From Huaxiibacter chinensis (GTDB lineage Bacteria; Pseudomonadota; Gammaproteobacteria; Enterobacterales; Enterobacteriaceae): 64,000 nt of DNA. Both the position numbers and the translations under genes were made by a program. Location of the stretch: contig NZ_JAJVHF010000003.1 in NCBI RefSeq assembly GCF_022171985.1, positions 1 to 64,000 on the forward strand, written 5' to 3'. Positions 57,921 to 64,000 of this stretch are shown in pieces (position 1 is the stretch's first letter; each line of letters starts with the position of its first letter). A model generated the notes under the pieces. That model saw only the letters and a list, made by a program, of their open reading frames with translations. It searched no databases and was not told where the DNA came from.

Positions 57921-59048
57921 ATGACATTACTGGAACAGTTACAGGGTTGCGATAACGCCTTCTTCAAGAGCATTAACGCCATGCAATCCAACGAACGACC
58001 CATTGTGCTTTATGGGGCGGGCTGTTTGGGACAGATGACGGCAGAGTTTATGTTCCGGGAAAACATGCCGCTTCATAAAGTCGCACTCAACAGAAAATAC
58101 ATTACTGACGGGATGACCTTCCACGGGCTTCCGGTTGTGGCCATCGAAGATCTCATGAGTCAGCCTGGTGAGTTCAACTGTATCGTAGCGTTGCAGTATG
58201 TGAGCGACGCCTTGCAGGAAGAGCTACGTCAGGGCGGGGCAAATGTGCTTGTATTCGATCCCTCCTTTATCGGCGTCAGCACGAATCTATGGTATACCCC
58301 GTCATTTTGTGAAGAACACCGGGATGTACTTGAGCAACTGTACGCTAACCTGGAAGATATTCGTTCGCAGGAAACGCTTGTCGCGTTTCTTAAACAGCGT
58401 TTAAGTTCAACCCGGGGCTATTATCAGGCGATATACGAACCTGTACATTATTTCCCTTCCGATATAATTCGCCTGCAGGATAACGAAGTGTTTGTTGATT
58501 GCGGGGCCTACAATGGCGATAGTATTGGGGCGTTTATGCAGGAGGTGGCCCGTCAGCAGGTTGCGATGCCAGAAAGCGTTATTGGCTTTGAACCTGATGC
58601 CGGTAATTATGCTCAACTCTGTGAAAATACGCGTCAGTGGCCATTTTGCCAGCCAGTGCAAAAGGGCGTATGGGATGAAAAAACGGTTCTCTCATTCCAG
58701 TCGGGAAATGCACTCTCTTCACGCCTGGTGGAACAAAGCACCAACACGGTGACCATTGAACTGGATAGCATTGATAATATTCTGCAGGGGCGTAAAGCCA
58801 CCTTTATTAAAATGGATGTCGAAGGGGCTGAACTAAAAGCATTGCAGGGCGCTGCGAGCACAATTCAGGACTGGAAACCTCTGCTGGCAATAAGTCTTTA
58901 CCATAAGCCAGAAGATCTTCTGACCATTCCTCAATATATTGCGTCTCTCAGTGCTGATTATGTGTTTTATCTGCGCGGACATCACCCGGAACTGGCCTTT
59001 GAACTGGTTTTATATGCTGTGCCTAAGTCACGGTATATAAAGAAATAG
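57921..59048 (+). CDS. FkbM-family methyltransferase with N-terminal Rossmann-like domain
   Basis: The 375-residue protein has two parts. Residues 1-120 contain IVLYGAGCLGQMTAEFMF (28-45), a GxGxxG nucleotide-binding-like fold. Residues about 165-375 are an FkbM-type SAM methyltransferase with NEVFVDCGAYNGDSIGAF (188-205), GFEPDAGNY and FIKMDVEGAELKALQGA. FkbM enzymes O-methylate sugars and polyketides. A terminal O-methyl cap on the flagellar glycan is the obvious guess. It is the last island gene, and its stop codon lies inside a possible FlhD4C2 half-site of the fliA promoter. Confidence 0.85.
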   Translation: MTLLEQLQGCDNAFFKSINAMQSNERPIVLYGAGCLGQMTAEFMFRENMPLHKVALNRKYITDGMTFHGLPVVAIEDLMSQPGEFNCIVALQYVSDALQEELRQGGANVLVFDPSFIGVSTNLWYTPSFCEEHRDVLEQLYANLEDIRSQETLVAFLKQRLSSTRGYYQAIYEPVHYFPSDIIRLQDNEVFVDCGAYNGDSIGAFMQEVARQQVAMPESVIGFEPDAGNYAQLCENTRQWPFCQPVQKGVWDEKTVLSFQSGNALSSRLVEQSTNTVTIELDSIDNILQGRKATFIKMDVEGAELKALQGAASTIQDWKPLLAISLYHKPEDLLTIPQYIASLSADYVFYLRGHHPELAFELVLYAVPKSRYIKK

Positions 59049-59086
59049 GCAAATAACCCCCCATTTTACCCACTATTCATCCAATT
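59044..59086 (+). promoter_or_regulatory. Possible FlhD4C2 box upstream of fliA
   Basis: AATAGGCAAATAACC (59044-59058) and CCACTATTCATCCAATT (59070-59086) resemble inverted FlhD4C2 half-sites 11 bp apart, about 60 bp before the fliA start. The first overlaps the end of the FkbM gene. Confidence 0.5.
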
Positions 59087-59113
59087 GAACGCCCTGCAGA
59101 ATCGGATAATCAT

Positions 59114-59121
59114 GCCGATAA
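59114..59121 (+). promoter_or_regulatory. Sigma-28-type -10 element of fliA
   Basis: GCCGATAA is the exact FliA -10 consensus, 25 bp before the fliA GTG, with a poor -35 upstream. The surrounding bases (CCTGCAGAATCGGATAATCA) are as in E. coli, where fliA is autoregulated. Confidence 0.65.
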
Positions 59122-59146
59122 CTCAATTAACGCAGGGCTGTTTATC

Positions 59147-59866
59147 GTGAATTCACTCTATACCGCTGATGGTGTAATGGATAAACACTCGCTGTGGCAG
59201 CGTTATGTCCCGCTGGTGCGTCACGAAGCATTGCGCCTCCAGGTGCGGCTGCCGGCGAGTGTGGAACTGGACGATCTGCTACAGGCGGGCGGTATCGGGT
59301 TATTGAATGCAGTTGACCGGTACGACGCTCTGCAAGGAACGGCATTTACGACTTACGCAGTACAGCGTATTCGGGGAGCAATGCTGGATGAACTGCGCAG
59401 CCGCGACTGGGTGCCGCGCAGTGTTCGCCGCAATGCCCGCGAAGTAGCGCATGCGATGGGGCAGCTGGAACAGGAACTTGGACGTAACGCAACGGAAACC
59501 GAAGTCGCGGATCGTCTGGGCATAGCTGTCGCTGAATATCGCCAGATGTTGCTCGATACCAATAATAGCCAACTCTTCTCTTATGACGAGTGGCGTGAAG
59601 AGCATGGCGATAGCATTGAACTGGTGACGGATGAGAACCAGCAGGAAAACCCATTACACCATTTACTGGAAGGTAATTTACGCCATCGCGTAATGGAAGC
59701 TATCGAAGCTTTACCTGAACGTGAACAACTGGTGTTGACGCTCTATTACCAGGAAGAGCTGAATCTCAAAGAGATCGGTGCTGTTCTGGAAGTAGGGGAG
59801 TCGCGGGTGAGCCAGCTGCACAGCCAGGCCATCAAACGCTTGCGTACCAAACTGGGTAAGTTATAG
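59147..59866 (+). CDS. fliA: FliA, flagellar sigma factor 28
   Basis: The 239-residue sigma factor starts at GTG 59147, as in E. coli (MNSLYTADGVMDKHSLWQRY). Region 2 is DDLLQAGGIGLLNAVDRYDALQGTAFTTYAVQRIRGAMLDELR, region 3 about 90-160, and the region 4 helix-turn-helix is LNLKEIGAVLEVGESRVSQLHSQAIKRLR. It directs transcription of fliC, fliD and other class III genes and is held by FlgM. It precedes fliZ. Confidence 0.97.
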   Translation: MNSLYTADGVMDKHSLWQRYVPLVRHEALRLQVRLPASVELDDLLQAGGIGLLNAVDRYDALQGTAFTTYAVQRIRGAMLDELRSRDWVPRSVRRNAREVAHAMGQLEQELGRNATETEVADRLGIAVAEYRQMLLDTNNSQLFSYDEWREEHGDSIELVTDENQQENPLHHLLEGNLRHRVMEAIEALPEREQLVLTLYYQEELNLKEIGAVLEVGESRVSQLHSQAIKRLRTKLGKL

Positions 59867-59880
59867 GTGAATCATTCACC
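59866..59880. repeat. Palindrome between fliA and fliZ
   Basis: GGTGAATCATTCACC is a perfect 15-bp dyad that begins in the fliA stop codon. It may be a weak hairpin or a protein site in the fliAZ mRNA. Confidence 0.55.
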
Positions 59881-59920
59881 CGAAAAATGCCGCACAACGT
59901 ATTGACAACCAGGAGTTATC

Positions 59921-60472
59921 ATGACGGTGCAGCACTCTAAAAGACGGCCTTTAAGCCGCTATCTCAAAGACTTTAAACACAGTCAGACGCATTGCGCACA
60001 TTGCCATAAGCTGCTCGATCGCATCACGCTGGTACGTCGCGGGGAAATCGTGAACAAGATTGCGATTTCCCGCCTCGACACCCTGATGGATGAATCCGCA
60101 TGGTCCGAAGAGCAAAAAGAGTGGGTGGCGCTGTGCCGCTTCTGTGGCGATTTGCACTGCAAAGAACAAAGCGACTTTTTTGATATCATCGGCTTTAAAC
60201 AATTTTTGTTTGAACAGACTGAGATGAGTCACGGCACCGTGCGTGAATATGTTGTGCGCCTGCGCCGCCTCGGACAACATCTCACCGTAAACAACATCTC
60301 CCGCGATCTGCTCAAGACCGGTTATCTGGATGAGAATCTAGAGCCGTGGCTGCCTGCAACCAGCACCAACAACTACCGCATTGCTTTGCGTAAATACGCG
60401 CAATATAAAGCGCATATCCCCGCGCGGTCAGAGCAGAAAGTCTATGCAGAGACAACTTCTGATATATATTAA
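59921..60472 (+). CDS. fliZ: FliZ, flagellar/RpoS-antagonist regulator
   Basis: The 183-residue protein matches E. coli FliZ (MTVQHSKRRPLSRYLKDFKHSQTHCAHCHKLLDRI) with the Cys pairs CAHC and CRFCGDLHC and an integrase-like SAM domain (FKQFLFEQTEMSHGTVREYVVRLRRLGQHL). FliZ represses RpoS-dependent genes and, in Salmonella, YdiV. It is co-transcribed with fliA, 54 bp downstream. Confidence 0.96.
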   Translation: MTVQHSKRRPLSRYLKDFKHSQTHCAHCHKLLDRITLVRRGEIVNKIAISRLDTLMDESAWSEEQKEWVALCRFCGDLHCKEQSDFFDIIGFKQFLFEQTEMSHGTVREYVVRLRRLGQHLTVNNISRDLLKTGYLDENLEPWLPATSTNNYRIALRKYAQYKAHIPARSEQKVYAETTSDIY

Positions 60473-60500
60473 TTATGAATAAGATGTAGCGCAGTTGCCT

Positions 60501-60528
60501 TTGACGTTGCAGGCGAAAGCTCTACACT
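60501..60528 (+). promoter_or_regulatory. Sigma-70 promoter of tcyJ
   Basis: TTGACG (60501-60506), a 16-bp spacer and TACACT (60523-60528), 28 bp before the tcyJ ATG. Confidence 0.65.
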
Positions 60529-60556
60529 GCTCAAAAACCACTATATCGGGGTATTT

Positions 60557-61357
60557 ATGAAATTAGCACTTCTGGGTCGTCAGGCGCTGATGGGTGTGAT
60601 GGCCGTTGCGCTGGTCGCTGGAGTGAGCGTGAAAACGTTCGCGGCGGAAAACCTGCTTAATAAAGTCAAAGAACGCGGCACGCTGCTGGTGGGGCTGGAA
60701 GGAACCTATCCTCCGTTCAGCTTCCAGGGGGATGACGGTAAGCTGACAGGTTTTGAAGTCGAGTTTGCCGAAGAACTGGCGAAGCACCTTGGGGTGAAAG
60801 CCTCCCTCAAACCAACCAAATGGGATGGTATGCTGGCATCGCTGGACTCGAAGCGTATCGACGTGGTCATTAACCAGGTGACCATTTCTGACGAGCGTAA
60901 GAAGAAATATGACTTCTCCACGCCGTACACCGTGTCTGGCATCCAGGCGCTGGTGAAGAAAGGTAACGAAGGCACCATCAAAACGGCAGCAGACCTGAAA
61001 GGTAAAAAAGTCGGCGTGGGTCTGGGCACCAACTATGAAGAGTGGCTGCGTCAGAACGTCCAGGGTGTGGATATCCGCACCTATGATGATGACCCGACAA
61101 AATACCAGGATCTGCGCGTCGGTCGTATCGATGCCATTCTGGTTGACCGTCTGGCTGCGCTGGATCTGGTGAAGAAAACCAAAGATACCCTGGCCGTTGC
61201 GGGTGATGCCTTCTCTCGCCAGGAAGCCGGCGTGGCGATCCGTAAGGATAACCAGGATCTGGTGAAAGCGATTGACGGAGCCATTGCAGAGATGCAAAAA
61301 GATGGCACCCTGAAGGCACTTTCCGAGAAGTGGTTCGGGGCAGACGTAACGCATTAA
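60557..61357 (+). CDS. tcyJ: TcyJ (FliY), periplasmic cystine-binding protein
   Basis: The 266-residue precursor has a Sec signal peptide (MKLALLGRQALMGVMAVALVAGVSVKTFA) and a family 3 solute-binding fold: LLVGLEGTYPPFSFQGDDGKLTGFEVEFAEELA, the substrate Arg in NQVTISDERKKKYDFS, and GLGTNYEEWLRQ. It delivers L-cystine to TcyLN. It is almost identical to E. coli FliY. A terminator follows, with dcyD, tcyL and tcyN downstream. Confidence 0.97.
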   Translation: MKLALLGRQALMGVMAVALVAGVSVKTFAAENLLNKVKERGTLLVGLEGTYPPFSFQGDDGKLTGFEVEFAEELAKHLGVKASLKPTKWDGMLASLDSKRIDVVINQVTISDERKKKYDFSTPYTVSGIQALVKKGNEGTIKTAADLKGKKVGVGLGTNYEEWLRQNVQGVDIRTYDDDPTKYQDLRVGRIDAILVDRLAALDLVKKTKDTLAVAGDAFSRQEAGVAIRKDNQDLVKAIDGAIAEMQKDGTLKALSEKWFGADVTH

Positions 61358-61370
61358 GTCCTGAAAGATA

Positions 61371-61400
61371 AAAAAAGGCGCTTTTAAAAGCGCCTTTTTT
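61371..61400 (+). terminator. Rho-independent terminator after tcyJ
   Basis: AAAAAAGGCGCTTTTAAAAGCGCCTTTTTT, a near-perfect self-complementary hairpin ending in T6. It could attenuate rather than fully block transcription into dcyD, giving more binding protein than permease. Confidence 0.9.
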
Positions 61401-61465
61401 ATTTCTTACGTCTGAACGTGCATAATAAAAAATGAATAGACAAAAATAGCGTTACCGGAGGTTTC

Positions 61466-62452
61466 ATGTCATTGCAGAATTTAACGCGTTTTCCGCGTCT
61501 CGAATTTATCGGCGCGCCAACGCCGCTGGAGTATCTGCCCCGTTTTTCCGACTATTTAGGTCGCGATATTTTCATCAAACGCGATGACGTGACGCCGATG
61601 GCCATGGGCGGCAACAAGCTGAGAAAGCTGGAATTTTTAGCCGCGGATGCCTTGCGTGAGGGCGCCGATACGCTGATCACGGCGGGGGCTATCCAGTCTA
61701 ACCACGTTCGCCAGACCGCCGCGGTGGCGGCGAAGCTCGGGCTTAACTGCGTGGCGCTGCTGGAAAACCCCATTGGTACGCGGGCGGAAAACTATCTCTC
61801 TAACGGTAACCGACTGCTTCTGGACCTGTTCAACGTGCAGATTGAACTGTGTGAGGCGCTCAGCGATCCGGCGGCACAGCTGAATGAGCTGGCCACCCGG
61901 GTTGAGGCGCAAGGTTTTCGTCCGTATGTCATTCCGGTGGGCGGTTCGAACGCCCTGGGCGCGCTGGGTTACGTTGAAAGCGCGCTGGAAATCGCCCAGC
62001 AGTGCGAAGGCGCCGTCAGTTTATCGTCCGTGGTGGTGGCGTCAGGTAGCGCAGGAACGCATGCCGGGCTGGCGATAGGGCTTGAACAGCTGATGCCTGA
62101 CGTTGAGTTGATAGGGGTGACCGTTTCGCGCAGCGTTGCCGAGCAAAAGCCGAAGGTCGTTACGCTGCAACAGGCCGTGGCACAGCAGCTCGAACTCCAG
62201 GCGAAAGCCGACATTGTGCTCTGGGATGACTACTTTGCGCCTGGCTATGGCACGCCTAATGATGAAGGGCAGGAAGCGATAAAATTGCTGGCGCGTCTGG
62301 AAGGAATTCTGCTTGATCCGGTCTACACCGGGAAAGCGATGGCCGGACTGATTGATGGGATCACCCAGAAACGCTTTAAGGATGAAGGACCGATTCTCTT
62401 TGTGCATACAGGCGGTGCGCCAGCGCTGTTTGCCTATCATCCTCATGTCTAA
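61466..62452 (+). CDS. dcyD: D-cysteine desulfhydrase DcyD
   Basis: The 328-residue PLP enzyme belongs to the tryptophan-synthase-beta fold (ACC deaminase-like). PLP Lys is in [14 protein letters not shown] (about 46-59), the Asn/His site is [19 protein letters not shown], and the phosphate-binding loop is SGSAGTHAG. It converts D-cysteine to pyruvate, ammonia and H2S. A GGAGG ribosome site precedes the ATG. It lies with the cystine importer as in E. coli. Confidence 0.96.
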   Translation: MSLQNLTRFPRLEFIGAPTPLEYLPRFSDYLGRDIFIKRDDVTPMAMGGNKLRKLEFLAADALREGADTLITAGAIQSNHVRQTAAVAAKLGLNCVALLENPIGTRAENYLSNGNRLLLDLFNVQIELCEALSDPAAQLNELATRVEAQGFRPYVIPVGGSNALGALGYVESALEIAQQCEGAVSLSSVVVASGSAGTHAGLAIGLEQLMPDVELIGVTVSRSVAEQKPKVVTLQQAVAQQLELQAKADIVLWDDYFAPGYGTPNDEGQEAIKLLARLEGILLDPVYTGKAMAGLIDGITQKRFKDEGPILFVHTGGAPALFAYHPHV

Positions 62453-62472
62453 TTGCGGGCAGAACAAGACTC

Positions 62473-63141
62473 ATGCAAGAAAGTATTCAGCTCATTATTG
62501 ATTCTCTCCCGTACCTGCTTAAAGGCGCGGTATTTACCCTACAACTCTCGTTGGGCGGGATGTTCTTTGGCCTGCTGCTGGGCTTTATTCTGGCCCTGAT
62601 GCGTATGTCAGCCATCTGGCCCGTTCGCTGGCTGGCGCGTTGCTATATCTCGATTTTTCGCGGAACCCCGCTGATTGCCCAGCTGTTTATGATCTACTAC
62701 GGATTGCCGCAGTTTGGTGTCGAGCTGGATCCGATTCCGGCAGCGATGATCGGCCTGTCGCTGAATACCGCGGCCTACGCTTCGGAAACCTTGCGCGCCG
62801 CTATTTCGTCGATCGATAAAGGCCAATGGGAAGCCGCTGCCAGTATAGGCATGACGCCGTGGCAAACGCTGCGCCGCGCTATTTTACCGCAGGCCGCGCG
62901 GGTGGCGCTCCCGCCGCTCAGCAACAGCTTTATCAGCCTGGTGAAAGATACCTCGCTGGCGGCGACGATTCAGGTACCTGAGTTGTTCCGTCAGGCGCAG
63001 TTAATCACCTCGCGCACGCTGGAAGTATTTACGATGTATCTGGCGGCGTCATTGATTTACTGGGTCATGGCGACGGTACTGTCGACGCTGCAAAACTATT
63101 TTGAAAATCAGCTTAATCGCCAGGAGCGTGATCCGAAATGA
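62473..63141 (+). CDS. tcyL: TcyL (YecS), cystine ABC transporter permease
   Basis: The 222-residue inner-membrane permease of the HisM/GlnP class has about five helices, IFRGTPLIAQLFMIYYGLPQFG (about 62-83) and the EAA coupling loop EAAASIGMTPWQTLRRAILPQAARVALPPL (about 118-147). It overlaps tcyN by 4 bp. Confidence 0.96.
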   Translation: MQESIQLIIDSLPYLLKGAVFTLQLSLGGMFFGLLLGFILALMRMSAIWPVRWLARCYISIFRGTPLIAQLFMIYYGLPQFGVELDPIPAAMIGLSLNTAAYASETLRAAISSIDKGQWEAAASIGMTPWQTLRRAILPQAARVALPPLSNSFISLVKDTSLAATIQVPELFRQAQLITSRTLEVFTMYLAASLIYWVMATVLSTLQNYFENQLNRQERDPK

Positions 63142-63890
63142 ATGCTATCGACGTCAAAAACCTGGTTAAAAAATTTCACGGACAAACGGTCTTGCACGGC
63201 ATCGACCTGGAGGTGCAACAGGGAGAAGTGGTGGCGATTATCGGCCCAAGTGGCTCTGGTAAAACCACGCTCCTGCGCAGCATTAACCTGCTGGAGCAGC
63301 CCGAGGCGGGCACCATCCGCGTGGGTGAGATCACCATTGATGCTGCTAAGTCTTTCAGTCAGCAGAAAGGGCTGATTCGTCGTTTGCGTCAGCATGTCGG
63401 CTTTGTGTTTCAGAGCTTCAATCTTTTCCCGCACCGCACGGTGATGGAGAATATTATTGAAGGCCCGGTCATCGTTAAAGGCGAACCGAAAGACGAGGCG
63501 ACAGCGCGCGCCCGTGAACTGTTAGCCAAGGTGGGGTTATCCGGCAAAGAGACCAGCTACCCGCGCCGTCTGTCCGGTGGGCAGCAGCAGCGTGTTGCCA
63601 TTGCCCGCGCGCTGGCGATGCGACCTGATGTGATTCTGTTTGATGAACCGACCTCGGCGCTGGATCCTGAGCTGGTGGGGGAAGTGCTTAATGCCATTCG
63701 TCAGTTAGCGCTGGAAAAACGCACGATGGTCATCGTCACCCATGAAATGAGCTTCGCCAGAGACGTGGCGGATCGGGCGATCTTCATGGATCAGGGACGC
63801 ATTGTGGAGCAGGGGCCCGCTACAGCGTTGTTTACCAATCCACAGCAGCCGCGCACGCGTCAGTTCCTTGAGAAGTTTCTTCTGCAGTAG
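63138..63890 (+). CDS. tcyN: TcyN (YecC), cystine ABC transporter ATPase
   Basis: The 250-residue ABC ATPase has Walker A GPSGSGKTT (about 36-44), the Q-loop FVFQSFNLFPH, signature LSGGQQQRVAIARAL, Walker B VILFDEPTSALDPE and H-loop VTHEM. It powers L-cystine and diaminopimelate-analogue import with TcyJ and TcyL. Its ATG overlaps the tcyL stop. Confidence 0.97.
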   Translation: MNAIDVKNLVKKFHGQTVLHGIDLEVQQGEVVAIIGPSGSGKTTLLRSINLLEQPEAGTIRVGEITIDAAKSFSQQKGLIRRLRQHVGFVFQSFNLFPHRTVMENIIEGPVIVKGEPKDEATARARELLAKVGLSGKETSYPRRLSGGQQQRVAIARALAMRPDVILFDEPTSALDPELVGEVLNAIRQLALEKRTMVIVTHEMSFARDVADRAIFMDQGRIVEQGPATALFTNPQQPRTRQFLEKFLLQ

Positions 63891-63901
63891 CATTATCGAG
63901 T

Positions 63902-63936
63902 AAATTTGCTCCGGAACGCGCTTGCGGAGCAAATTA
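63902..63936 (+). terminator. Probable terminator hairpin after tcyN
   Basis: AATTTGCTCCG and CGGAGCAAATT form an 11-bp perfect stem around a 9-nt loop, 14 bp after the tcyN stop. The T run is weak (ATCTTT). The remaining bases to 64000 show no gene start. Confidence 0.6.
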
Positions 63937-64000
63937 TCTTTCCCTAAACGGAATTGAAATGCGCATTTATTCCACTTAGCTGCGATAAACCTGATGAAAG

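Noticed and set aside
60563..61354. 263-codon minus-strand ORF covering tcyJ
   Set aside because: It is an exact antisense shadow of tcyJ, whose plus-strand product is nearly identical to a known protein with signal peptide.

Overview
The window is chromosomal DNA of an enteric bacterium, most likely Enterobacter (E. cloacae-complex type) or a close relative. Gene order follows the E. coli/Salmonella yeeO-amn-nac-cbl and dcm-rcsA-fli-tcy backbone, protein matches are close, and the accessory genes (BigA-like autotransporter, OmpS-type porin, short flagellin) fit Enterobacter. I identified genes by recall of family sequences; no database search was run.

Layout. 1-3434: N-terminal part of a BigA-like autotransporter, cut by the window edge. 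3888-15824: a segment with four identical tRNA-Asn(GUU) genes, each with its own promoter and terminator. Between them lie yeeO, an M24 aminopeptidase, amn, shiA, an acyltransferase, nac (sigma-54/NtrC promoter), cbl, an RluA-type pseudouridine synthase, ymjA and a truncated ChpB/MazF-type toxin gene. 15925-23095: mtfA, a secreted serine hydrolase with a divergent LysR regulator, a dcuSR-type two-component system, and an OmpC/OmpS-type porin. 23531-32409: yedJ, dcm-vsr, yedA, yedI, yodC, dgcQ, yedP, the small RNA DsrA, yodD, dsrB and rcsA.

32694-60472 is the flagellar region: fliR-Q-P-O-N-M-L and fliK-J-I-H-G-F on the minus strand, fliE, yedD, amyA, fliT-S-D, fliC, then fliA-fliZ. Between fliC and fliA sits a six-gene accessory island (49598-59048), the most interesting part of the window. 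It encodes a GT-A-like protein with a degenerate DxD site, a fusion of a SAM methyltransferase to a TPR/O-GlcNAc-transferase-type (GT41) glycosyltransferase, a DegT sugar aminotransferase, an ATP-grasp ligase, a Gfo/Idh/MocA oxidoreductase and a two-domain FkbM methyltransferase. Its position and content suggest O-glycosylation of flagellin with a modified amino sugar. 60557-63890 is the cystine uptake/D-cysteine desulfhydrase cluster tcyJ-dcyD-tcyL-tcyN.

Regulatory sites readable in the sequence include sigma-28 promoters for fliC and fliD, FlhD4C2-like boxes before fliE/fliF and fliA, an RcsAB box upstream of rcsA, and the NtrC site plus sigma-54 promoter of nac. No CRISPR array, insertion sequence, prophage or rRNA was seen.
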